Below the pieces are notes generated by a model. It was not told where the DNA came from. It did not search any database and saw nothing but the letters and a program-made list of their open reading frames with translations. A DNA stretch of 5,200 nt from contig CALYZR010000062.1 of the NCBI GenBank assembly GCA_945610215.1, forward strand, positions 1 to 5,200, read 5' to 3'. Position numbers and translations under genes: made by a program. This DNA is from an uncultured Clostridium sp. (GTDB lineage Bacteria > Bacillota > Clostridia > TANB77 > CAG-508). Within the stretch, counting starts at the first letter, position 1, and each line of letters starts with the position of its first letter. Of this stretch, positions 1 through 4,519 are shown in pieces.

Positions 1-326
1 ACTTCAATATAGTTTCTTCCTAATCTTGATAAATCTTTTACAATAACAGTATTAAATTTCTTTTCATATAAGTCTTCTAACAATTTTTCAAATCCTGGTC
101 TATTAAAAGTAGTTCCAGAAAATCCATCATCTGTATAATAATCATATACTTCAATATCTGAATTATCTTTTAAAAATTGATTTAATAACATTCTTTGATT
201 TGTTATACTATTACTTTCTTCTTTATCTCCATCTTCTACTGATAATCTTATATATATTGCTGCTTTATATTGATAACTTTTCACATTATCTTTTTCTTCT
301 TTATTATATTTACTTTGTCTAGGCAT
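1..326 (-). CDS. Large serine recombinase, N-terminal part (cut by window edge)
   Basis: Only the first 108 codons are inside the window; the gene runs on past base 1. They form the N-terminal half of a serine recombinase (resolvase/invertase) catalytic domain. The motif YIRLS ends in the likely nucleophile Ser29, with Arg27 beside it. DDGFSGTTFNRP lies near residues 66-77 and VKDLSRLGRNY near 96-106, carrying the conserved active-site arginines. Over the shared stretch about 55 of 87 residues match the complete recombinase encoded just upstream, so the two are paralogues. The ATG lies inside the last codons of that gene (8-base overlap including its TAG), and a purine-rich site (GGAAGGGGG) sits about 8 bases before it, so translational coupling is likely. 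The expected function is site-specific integration or excision of the element through a Ser-linked intermediate. The C-terminal DNA-binding domains cannot be seen. Confidence 0.93.
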   Translation of the reverse strand, partial: MPRQSKYNKEEKDNVKSYQYKAAIYIRLSVEDGDKEESNSITNQRMLLNQFLKDNSDIEVYDYYTDDGFSGTTFNRPGFEKLLEDLYEKKFNTVIVKDLSRLGRNYIE

Positions 327-1995
327 TAGTATTTCCCCCTTCCTTTACAATTTTCAAATAATCCATTGCTAATTTAAAAGCGTCTTCATACTTAAATACT
401 AATTTAATTTTTCTACCATCATTATTGATATAAATTTTTTCTATTAAGTCATTTAACATTTCTTTTGTAATCTTCCTTTGATTTTTATATTTCATTAAAG
501 TATCTACCCAGTTATTTTCAGCAACATTCTTATAACTTAATCTTGCCTCCATTAACTTTGCTTTTTCTTTTTTAATTTGTTCCTTTATATTTTCTTCCTC
601 TTTAACATTCTCTCTGATAAAAGCAATATATTCTTGCTCGTCAATTTCCATATCTCTGAATTTTGTGAAATATTTTGTTCTTTCTTTATCAAGTCTTTCT
701 AATTTATTTTTTAAATTCTCAACATTCTCTTTTATTTTGTCTGCATATTCTTTATTTTCTTTAACAGATAATCTTGCATTTTCAAATCCATTTAGTAAAT
801 CTATATGATATTTAATACTTCTAAAAATACATATTTTTAACTTGTCCACATCTATTACATAAGGTTTATCATTTTGATTATTGCATTCTTTACATTCCAA
901 TACATATTTATCAATTTCAGTATTATTTATCATACTTTTTTCTTTTATAGTTGCTACTAATGGCTTATTACAATTACTGCAAAATACAATTCCGTCAAAT
1001 ATAGAAATATTTTCTATTCTTCTGTTCCAATTAAACTTTCTATCTTTTCTTATTTTTTGTATATTAAAAAATCTTTCTTTTTCTATAATTGGTTCATGTG
1101 CATTTTCAATTATAATGTAATCTTCTTCATCGTTTTTTAATCTCTTATGTACTTTATAACTAATTCCTCTTGTCTTGTTTTGAACTAAATCCCCACAATA
1201 AACTCTATTATCTAATATCTTTCCGACAATACTTGCTGTCCATTGTTTTGCAACTTTACTACTTGATGATGTAATTTTTAAAATCTTACAATTATATTCG
1301 CTTGGTGTTAATACATTTTTTTCATTTAATTCTTTAGTAATTAACACATTACCAATTCCAGATTCGCATAAATCAAATATTCTTCTTACAACACTTGCTG
1401 AAGCCTTATCTACTATTAGTTTGTGTTTATTATTTTCATCTCTTATATAGCCAAAAGGTGGTATTCCTCCTATATATTTCCCCTCTTTTTTCATAACCTC
1501 AAATGTCTTTATCAATTTATCTGATACATCTTTGCAATACATTTCATTCATTATATTTTTTAAAGGAAAAATAATATCATCTACTGACTTTTTATCTTTA
1601 TAACTATCTATCTTTTCACAAACAGATATAAATCTTATATTATCTTTCATAAATGAATTTATCTTATTTCCAACTTCAATATAGTTTCTTCCAAAACGAG
1701 ATAAATCTTTTACTATAACTGTATTTACTATTTCTTTTTCTATATCTTTCATCATTTTCTTGAAAGCAGGTCTATCAAAAGTTGTTCCAGAAAATCCGTC
1801 ATCAATATAATATTCTTTAACATTAAGTTCTTTATTTTGTTCCAAATACATATTTAAAAGTTCTTTCTGATTGATAACACTATTACTTTCTGCTTTATCT
1901 CCATCTTGAACTGATAATCTAATATATACAGCAACATTCCAAACTTTTGATTTATTTATTTCAATATCATATTTACTTTTTCTACCTCTTTTCAT
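319..1995 (-). CDS. Large serine recombinase (complete)
   Basis: This 558-aa protein has the usual length of a transposon or phage large serine integrase. The resolvase catalytic domain spans about residues 20-165: YIRLS with nucleophile Ser28 and Arg26, DDGFSGTTFDRP at 65-76, and VKDLSRFGRNY at 95-105 with Arg100 and Arg103. A Recombinase domain follows (about 170-300). A zinc ribbon has Cys339, Cys342, Cys368 and Cys371, and a Lys/Glu-rich coiled coil lies at about 412-485. These are the DNA-recognition and subunit-contact parts of TndX/TnpX-type enzymes. It should cut and rejoin attachment sites to integrate or excise the element. The start is well supported by AGGAGG nine bases before the ATG. 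It lies downstream of small mobile-element genes and overlaps the next recombinase by 8 bases. All catalytic and zinc-binding residues that I can place are present, so it appears intact. Confidence 0.97.
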   Translation of the reverse strand: MKRGRKSKYDIEINKSKVWNVAVYIRLSVQDGDKAESNSVINQKELLNMYLEQNKELNVKEYYIDDGFSGTTFDRPAFKKMMKDIEKEIVNTVIVKDLSRFGRNYIEVGNKINSFMKDNIRFISVCEKIDSYKDKKSVDDIIFPLKNIMNEMYCKDVSDKLIKTFEVMKKEGKYIGGIPPFGYIRDENNKHKLIVDKASASVVRRIFDLCESGIGNVLITKELNEKNVLTPSEYNCKILKITSSSSKVAKQWTASIVGKILDNRVYCGDLVQNKTRGISYKVHKRLKNDEEDYIIIENAHEPIIEKERFFNIQKIRKDRKFNWNRRIENISIFDGIVFCSNCNKPLVATIKEKSMINNTEIDKYVLECKECNNQNDKPYVIDVDKLKICIFRSIKYHIDLLNGFENARLSVKENKEYADKIKENVENLKNKLERLDKERTKYFTKFRDMEIDEQEYIAFIRENVKEEENIKEQIKKEKAKLMEARLSYKNVAENNWVDTLMKYKNQRKITKEMLNDLIEKIYINNDGRKIKLVFKYEDAFKLAMDYLKIVKEGGNTNA

Positions 1996-2018
1996 TTTCT
2001 AAAACCTCCTACACCCAA

Positions 2019-2066
2019 ATAGTAGCATAACCTTTGATTTTATCCTATTTTACTAAAATTCCTCAA
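2019..2066 (-). promoter_or_regulatory. Candidate promoters for the recombinase genes
   Basis: Two promoter-like signals lie in the 80-base gap before the recombinase, read on the minus strand. One is TTGAGG (2066-2061), 18 bases, then TAAAAT (2042-2037). The other is an extended -10, TGCTACTAT (2027-2019), of the same form as the TGGTACTAT at 4227-4219. The second would leave a very short leader before AGGAGG (2010-2005). This is sequence resemblance only; the genes could also be read from further upstream. Confidence 0.35.
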
Positions 2067-2075
2067 TTCTAAAAT

Positions 2076-2369
2076 TTACACATTTGACATTTCTCTCATT
2101 TTGTATTCATTTATTAAAGTAGCGTCTATACACTCCATTGGAGATATATTAGAATTATCTGAAAACTCCATTTCCACTACTATATTTCCAACTCTAATTG
2201 CATAAGGATTTTTAATCTTTTGAAAGAAATTAAGTATTCTCGATTCTAATGAAGTATTAGAATCTATACTAATATTATCAATTTTATCAATTCTTCTATT
2301 TGCAATATCTGCTTGTAAATTTTCTTTGCTTTTCTTTAGTTTGTATTCTAATTGATTAATTTCCTCCAT
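2076..2369 (-). CDS. Small mobile-element protein, DUF6870-like
   Basis: This is a 97-aa soluble protein with no membrane segment. The N-terminal third is charged and helical (residues 3-27, Lys/Glu-rich). A central ISIDSNTSLESRI stretch (33-45) is followed by a KIKNPYAIRVGNIVVEMEFSD core (51-71). The pattern of a short charged helix, 'S.E.RI..F..QI.NPY...VG...V...F' and an acidic tail resembles small DUF6870-type proteins found in Firmicutes conjugative and integrative elements. I give this from memory at moderate confidence, and no function is known. I place the start at the internal ATG because AAAGGA lies six bases before it. A TTG fifteen bases upstream keeps the frame open but has no ribosome site of its own. 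It follows directly on an intrinsic terminator and precedes the serine recombinase by about 80 bases, so a role linked to recombination or its control is possible. Confidence 0.8.
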   Translation of the reverse strand: MEEINQLEYKLKKSKENLQADIANRRIDKIDNISIDSNTSLESRILNFFQKIKNPYAIRVGNIVVEMEFSDNSNISPMECIDATLINEYKMREMSNV

Positions 2370-2382
2370 AACTTTTCCTTTC

Positions 2383-2414
2383 AAAAAAGATGCTAGTAAA
2401 AAACTAACATCTTT
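2383..2414 (-). terminator. Intrinsic terminator between two small genes
   Basis: On the minus strand a 12-bp stem (2403-2414 with 2386-2397, one G-U pair, loop of five U) is followed by six U residues, three of them from the stem end. It sits 10 bases after the stop of the 63-aa gene. Its U-run touches the ribosome site of the next gene, so it may set the expression ratio of the genes on either side. Confidence 0.7.
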
Positions 2415-2423
2415 CTTTATTAT

Positions 2424-2615
2424 TTATTTTTCATATTTATTCATTAAATATTCTGCCATTCCTTCCACTCCATCTTTTGCATATAAAGTTTGTAGTGGAT
2501 CTATGCACTTTTTAAAATTTCTCATATTTATTTCATTTGCTGATTTTGTTAAATTATGTAATGCAATTTCTCCATAAGCTCTTACTTGTTCCCATGTATA
2601 AAGTTCTTTACCCAT
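2424..2615 (-). CDS. Small protein of unknown function (63 aa)
   Basis: I do not recognise a family with confidence. The product is 63 aa, soluble and probably all-helical, with an aromatic N-terminus (LYTWEQVRAYGEIALHNL, residues 5-22) and a C-terminal helix (DGVEGMAEYLMNKYEK). There is one Cys (37). The start is secure: AGGAGG lies eight bases upstream of the ATG. The first 34 bases overlap the end of the preceding membrane-protein gene in another frame, so expression is probably coupled to it. An intrinsic terminator follows shortly after the stop. Small helical proteins next to a recombinase can be directionality factors (excisionase partners), and this is one candidate by size and place. 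That is inference from position, not from a motif. Confidence 0.72.
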   Translation of the reverse strand: MGKELYTWEQVRAYGEIALHNLTKSANEINMRNFKKCIDPLQTLYAKDGVEGMAEYLMNKYEK

Positions 2616-2821
2616 TTGAAAAACCTCCTAATTTTTATTTTTCTAATTTTTTTCTTTCTTATTTGTTCTTTTTCATAATCTCTCCAGTATTGTGCTTCTT
2701 CTTCTAATTCATAAGTTCTTTCTTGTTCTGACTTACTTTTACTGCCACCTATAATTATTAAAATCATAGGTAGTCCCATTAAAAAGAATAATATTATAAT
2801 CATTGAAATAATATCTAACAT
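2582..2821 (-). CDS. Small single-pass membrane protein
   Basis: This is a 79-aa protein with one strongly hydrophobic helix at about residues 4-25, containing a Gly-Leu-Pro kink (16-18). An acidic, Glu-rich stretch follows (32-53), then a very basic tail (about 55-72, rich in Lys, Arg and Ile). By the positive-inside rule the tail should face the cytoplasm, where it could lie on the membrane or bind nucleic acid or protein. I start it at the second ATG because GGAGG lies five bases before it. An ATG four codons upstream contains that site and has no ribosome site of its own. The 3' end overlaps the next gene by 34 bases and contains that gene's AGGAGG. I know no family name for it. Its place between the structured RNA region and the recombination genes suggests an element-encoded accessory protein. 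Confidence 0.72.
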   Translation of the reverse strand: MLDIISMIIILFFLMGLPMILIIIGGSKSKSEQERTYELEEEAQYWRDYEKEQIRKKKIRKIKIRRFFKWVKNFIHGNK

Positions 2822-2839
2822 TTTAGCCTCCATTTTAAT

Positions 2840-2857
2840 AGTTAAATTATTTTAACT
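2840..2857 (-). promoter_or_regulatory. Perfect 7-bp hairpin or operator before the membrane-protein gene
   Basis: AGTTAAA and TTTAACT arms flank a four-base loop about ten bases upstream of the ribosome site. No U-run follows on either strand, so it is not a terminator. It could be an RNA hairpin marking the 3' end of the upstream RNA, or a small DNA operator. Confidence 0.35.
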
Positions 2858-2879
2858 TTAATTGTTCCATTCATTTATT

Positions 2880-3180
2880 AGATTGCTATTGTTTCTAGCA
2901 ACATTGGTTATCTACCACCCAGAACTCTGGTTTGTACTCATTGCGTGGGACGCACCATTATAGAAACATTATGGTCTATTCCTATAACTTTACGCTCGTT
3001 CTATGACTATACAAAAGTATCCAAACTACTTCATAATAAGATAACATTCTTATTAGATATCTAAATAGTTGCTACCCCACCTAGAATGTAGTTCTTGTCG
3101 TTCTAATAAAATCTATTCAATTTTCAATGTGCATACCATAGTAGAAGTTTTTTAACCCTTCTACTATGAACAGCACAAAA
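2880..3180 (-). ncRNA. Candidate structured non-coding RNA (unidentified)
   Basis: This gap of about 365 bases has no supported gene on either strand. Unlike its surroundings, parts reach about 40% GC (24 of 60 bases in both 2881-2940 and 2941-3000), and it is full of short perfect stems. These are an 11-bp hairpin at 3137-3147/3158-3168 with a 5-bp lower stem at 3128-3132/3173-3177, 3034-3040/3049-3055 (7 bp), 2942-2946/2950-2954 (5 bp, loop GGG/CCC), and 2919-2922/2927-2930. A 7-bp long-range stem, 2896-2902 with 3068-3074, encloses much of it and competes with a local hairpin at 2883-2888/2896-2901. A weak promoter-like pair lies at 3240-3214 (TTGATA, 15 bases, TATAAA). The minus strand is assumed from the flanking genes. 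I cannot match it to a known RNA family by eye. Confidence 0.55.
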
Positions 3181-3198
3181 AAATCGAAAAAGTGGACA

Positions 3199-3411
3199 TC
3201 AAATTTCAAATTTTTTATAAATTTTTTTATTTCGTATCAATTCAATAGAATATGTAATCAATTCGCTCTTTAAATCCTCGTTAATTTCCCCATCATCATC
3301 TTTAGAATTACTATTTATAAGTTTCATTATTTTGTCTAATACTCTTACTAATGCTGTATCATCATATACAGCTTGTCTTAATAATTTATAAAACTCTGTA
3401 TTATATTGCAT
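3199..3411 (-). CDS. Tn916 Orf8-like small regulatory protein (HTH_16-type)
   Basis: This 70-aa protein has the pattern of the short helix-turn-helix proteins paired with the sigma-like gene in Tn916-family elements: an aromatic/Leu N-terminal helix (FYKLLRQAV, 7-15), a short acidic turn where the family has 'GD..A' (here DDTALVRVLDKIMKLI), then DDDGEINEDLKSELI (38-52) matching the family's 'DE.G...DE.LR..L...LI'. The resemblance is recalled, not computed. The family looks like a detached sigma-region-2-type partner and is thought to act with the sigma-region-4-like protein encoded just upstream. The start follows that gene's TGA by four bases, and its GGAGG (3425-3421) lies within the last codons of that gene, so the two are translationally coupled. 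The structured-RNA region begins directly downstream. Confidence 0.82.
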   Translation of the reverse strand: MQYNTEFYKLLRQAVYDDTALVRVLDKIMKLINSNSKDDDGEINEDLKSELITYSIELIRNKKIYKKFEI

Positions 3412-3415
3412 TTTC

Positions 3416-3763
3416 TCATTCCTCCATAACCTTTTTTAATTTCTTTAAGGCTCTAGTTCGCCTTTTCTTTAAAGTTTCTATATTTTCATTTGTTATTTCA
3501 GATATTTCCTTATAACTTAGTCCCTGTGTATATAATAGGTTTAATAATTTAATTTCAGTATCATTTAAAACTCCTATAATTGATATATCTTCATTTATAA
3601 CATCTTTTGAATTTGGACATTCAATTTCTTCTAGTTCAACCTCATAATCTCTCATTCTCTCATAATCTCTAAAATAATTTAATCTCATGTGATAAAGTGC
3701 TTTTTGCATATAATTTATAAATTTTGCAAGTACAACATCATCTTCTAATTCTTCATTAGACAT
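3416..3763 (-). CDS. Small sigma-70-like regulator (region 4 HTH), Tn916 Orf7-like
   Basis: This is a 115-aa protein. Residues 65-113 are a clear sigma region-4 fold: LNDTEIKLLNLLYTQGLSYKEI, with the helix-turn-helix running through SYKEISEITNENIETLKKRRTRAL, then a basic tail. The first 45 residues, with MRLNYFRDYERMRDYE (26-41), match the N-terminal style of small sigma-like proteins in Firmicutes conjugative elements and carry no region 2. Such proteins probably work with the Orf8-like partner encoded next to it to drive or control element operons. AGGAGG lies eight bases before the ATG, with all eight being T on the coding strand. That ribosome site is locked in a perfect 10-bp hairpin with 3806-3815. 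The gene ends a leader of about 450 bases containing two further terminators, so it appears tightly controlled. Confidence 0.9.
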   Translation of the reverse strand: MSNEELEDDVVLAKFINYMQKALYHMRLNYFRDYERMRDYEVELEEIECPNSKDVINEDISIIGVLNDTEIKLLNLLYTQGLSYKEISEITNENIETLKKRRTRALKKLKKVMEE

Positions 3764-3815
3764 AAAAAAAACCTCCTATTCACTCAAATTTCAGTTAATT
3801 CAAGTAATAGGAGGT
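3764..3815 (-). promoter_or_regulatory. Hairpin hiding the ribosome site of the sigma-like gene, also terminator-shaped
   Basis: In the minus-strand RNA, ACCUCCUAUU (3815-3806) pairs perfectly over 10 bp with AAUAGGAGGU (3780-3771), so the whole AGGAGG (3777-3772) is in the stem. An inner 6-bp stem with two G-U pairs (3799-3804 with 3783-3788) and a 10-base loop extends it. Eight U residues follow directly, then the AUG. The element can therefore act as an anti-ribosome-site hairpin and as an intrinsic terminator. Confidence 0.75.
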
Positions 3816-3925
3816 CCTCTACATTTAGGAGCTAAAAACACAAAATGAGCAGAAAAGTCTATAAAATCTTTTCTACTCACTTTGAAATATGCAATTATAT
3901 TGAAATCAATCAAGACAATTCTCAA
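3800..3925 (-). CDS. Possible 41-codon upstream ORF in the leader
   Basis: A TTG start (3925-3923) has GAGGTG seven bases upstream and opens 41 codons ending at TGA (3802-3800). The frame runs straight through the strong terminator stem at 3841-3884 and through the ACCUCC arm that hides the downstream ribosome site. It stops in the loop of that last hairpin. A ribosome on this ORF would prevent the terminator from forming and would free the ribosome site of the sigma-like gene. The peptide has no motif that I know. The TTG start and the lack of family support keep this uncertain; it may be a coincidental open frame. Confidence 0.35.
   Translation of the reverse strand: MRIVLIDFNIIAYFKVSRKDFIDFSAHFVFLAPKCRGPPIT
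3834..3884 (-). terminator. Strong intrinsic terminator inside the leader
   Basis: On the minus strand 3884-3868 pairs with 3857-3841 over 17 bp with two G-U pairs and a 10-base loop (3858-3867). UG and then UUUUU (3838-3834) follow. The two G-U pairs would be A-C mismatches in a plus-strand transcript, so it is built for leftward RNA. It lies in the untranslated leader of the sigma-like gene, which suggests conditional termination. Confidence 0.75.
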
Positions 3926-4057
3926 ATCTACACACCTCTTAATGCGTAGATTTTTAGAACATAAACATTTCTATAAAGCTACGCCAAAAAATCTCTCATA
4001 AAAATTTTTTCCTTCAGCATGTTTATGCTTAATAAGTACATAGAATGGAATTGTCTT
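3912..4057 (-). promoter_or_regulatory. Structured leader domain with competing stems
   Basis: A perfect 10-bp stem (3912-3921 with 4048-4057) closes a domain of about 145 bases. Inside are a hairpin at 4016-4020/4025-4029, a 10-bp stem at 3924-3933/3944-3953 with one G-U pair, and a 5-bp stem at 3955-3959/3969-3973. Alternatives compete with these: 3944-3949 can instead pair with 3979-3984 (6 bp, 4 of them G-C), and 3960-3968 can pair with 4019-4027 (9 bp). A six-codon ORF (MRDFLA, 3999-3979, AAGGA ten bases before it) ends exactly in the 3979-3984 arm. The layout resembles a two-state RNA switch, but I recognise no known riboswitch. Confidence 0.5.
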
Positions 4058-4061
4058 ATAT

Positions 4062-4109
4062 AAAAACAAAAAAGCACACAATTAACCCTTAAAAGTTAGT
4101 GTATGCTTT
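4062..4109 (-). terminator. Attenuator terminator after the leader ORF
   Basis: In minus-strand RNA, 4109-4100 pairs with 4080-4071 (one G-U pair). After a small internal loop, 4098-4095 pairs with 4086-4083, with an 8-base loop at 4087-4094. Six U residues (4073-4068) and, after one G, five more (4066-4062) follow. The 5' arm contains the last four codons and the stop of the 15-codon leader ORF, the classic position for ribosome-controlled attenuation. Confidence 0.72.
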
Positions 4110-4143
4110 CTAAATTATTTTTATATAATAAATAAAAATCCAT
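4096..4143 (-). CDS. Leader peptide MDFYLLYKNNLESIH (15 aa)
   Basis: A 15-codon ORF follows an excellent ribosome site (GGGAGG, 4155-4150, six bases before ATG). It lies in the untranslated leader downstream of an extended -10 promoter. Its last codons and TAA stop form part of the 5' arm of the terminator at 4071-4109. A ribosome at or near the stop would cover that arm, so speed of translation, or drug- or starvation-induced stalling, could decide whether RNA polymerase passes. Its start codon is itself in a 9-bp stem (4136-4144/4185-4193). The peptide is rich in Tyr, Leu and Asn, with no run of a single amino acid, so a simple amino-acid attenuator is unlikely. Short leaders of this kind precede antibiotic-responsive genes, including tet(M) in Tn916. 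The function here is inference from layout. Confidence 0.55.
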   Translation of the reverse strand: MDFYLLYKNNLESIH

Positions 4144-4193
4144 CTTATCCCTCCCTGATTTTTAAAAAACATCATTGGTAATCTGATGGATTT
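4136..4193 (-). promoter_or_regulatory. Hairpin hiding the leader-peptide start codon, with a competing hairpin
   Basis: In minus-strand RNA AAAUCCAUC (4193-4185) pairs perfectly with GAUGGAUUU (4144-4136), placing the leader AUG in a stem and its ribosome site in the loop. Bases 4188-4184 can instead form a 5-bp hairpin with 4174-4170 that is followed by six U residues. The two structures cannot form together. Confidence 0.5.
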
Positions 4194-4211
4194 CTCTTTC
4201 GTTTTTAATTT

Positions 4212-4227
4212 CATCGACATAGTACCA
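4212..4227 (-). promoter_or_regulatory. Candidate promoter of the leader and sigma-like operon
   Basis: TGGTACTAT (4227-4219) is an extended -10 element (TGn plus TACTAT). The -35 region is T-rich but poor, as is usual for extended -10 promoters. The predicted start is near 4212, which would place every leader stem and the 15-codon ORF in the transcript. Confidence 0.5.
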
Positions 4228-4250
4228 CATTTTTTGACACAAAAACTAAA

Positions 4251-4328
4251 TAGTTTATGAAATGCCTAAATTTATATACAAAAAGTCATTTTTTTTATTT
4301 TAGTATATGAAATATGCTATTTCATATA
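4251..4328. promoter_or_regulatory. 25-bp perfect palindrome and a half-site 50 bp away
   Basis: TATATGAAATA (4304-4314) and TATTTCATATA (4318-4328) form an 11-bp inverted repeat around TGC. A related half-site, TAGTTTATGAAAT (4251-4263), matches TAGTATATGAAAT (4301-4313) at all but one base, exactly 50 bp apart. They lie upstream of the minus-strand promoter. This form suggests binding of a dimeric regulator, possibly with cooperative sites. Confidence 0.5.
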
Positions 4329-4406
4329 ATGATTATAACTATCAAAATATGCTTTTTTCCGATATTTTCTGGTAATTTCAATAAAAATATATCATATTTC
4401 TATCGC

Positions 4407-4440
4407 AAAATTTGTCGAATTGTGCAAATATACAAATTTT
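4407..4440. repeat. 9-bp inverted repeat in the divergent region
   Basis: AAAATTTGT (4407-4415) and ACAAATTTT (4432-4440) are perfect inverted repeats separated by 16 bp. With its AT-rich sequence some symmetry is expected by chance. It lies between the two divergent genes, where an operator would be expected. Apart from this and the neighbouring repeats, I see no gene in 4228-4519. Confidence 0.3.
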
Positions 4441-4457
4441 TTCTGTTCGTAATAGTC

Positions 4458-4513
4458 TATTTCCCCTAGAATTATTATATTTGCCCTAGTAAGTGGAATA
4501 ATTATATAGGGGG
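4458..4513. promoter_or_regulatory. Repeated operator-like boxes upstream of the HTH gene
   Basis: TATTTCCCCTAG (4458-4469) and TATTTGCCCTAG (4478-4489) match at 11 of 12 bases and start exactly 20 bp apart, about two helical turns. An inverted near-copy, ATAGGGGGAAA, starts at 4506 and includes the ribosome site of the HTH gene (GGGGG, six bases before ATG). A TATTAT -10-like box overlaps the gap between the first two. This is a natural place for autorepression by the HTH protein. I see no convincing -35. Confidence 0.5.
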
Positions 4514-4519
4514 AAAAAA

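Noticed and set aside
881..1120. 79-codon open frame on the plus strand with hydrophobic sequence
   Set aside because: It lies wholly inside the complete serine recombinase on the other strand, has no good ribosome site, and its hydrophobicity comes from reading AT-rich lysine-coding DNA in reverse.
2370..2384. TTG start giving a 102-aa version of the DUF6870-like protein
   Set aside because: The first codons would be the AAAGGA ribosome site of the internal ATG, and there is no ribosome site ahead of the TTG.
2822..2833. ATG start giving an 83-aa version of the membrane protein
   Set aside because: GGAGG lies inside those extra codons and serves the second ATG; nothing suitable precedes the first.
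3053..3064. Palindrome TTAGATATCTAA as an independent operator
   Set aside because: It is short, AT-rich and overlaps a better 7-bp RNA hairpin in the same structured region.
2834..3198. tRNA, group I/II intron, CRISPR array or retron RNA in the structured gap
   Set aside because: I see no cloverleaf, no domain V-type hairpin, no repeat-spacer pattern and no reverse transcriptase nearby.
3979..4041. 20-codon version of the second leader ORF starting at an ATG at 4041
   Set aside because: No ribosome site precedes that ATG; only the six-codon in-frame version starting at 3999 has one, and even that is spaced rather far.
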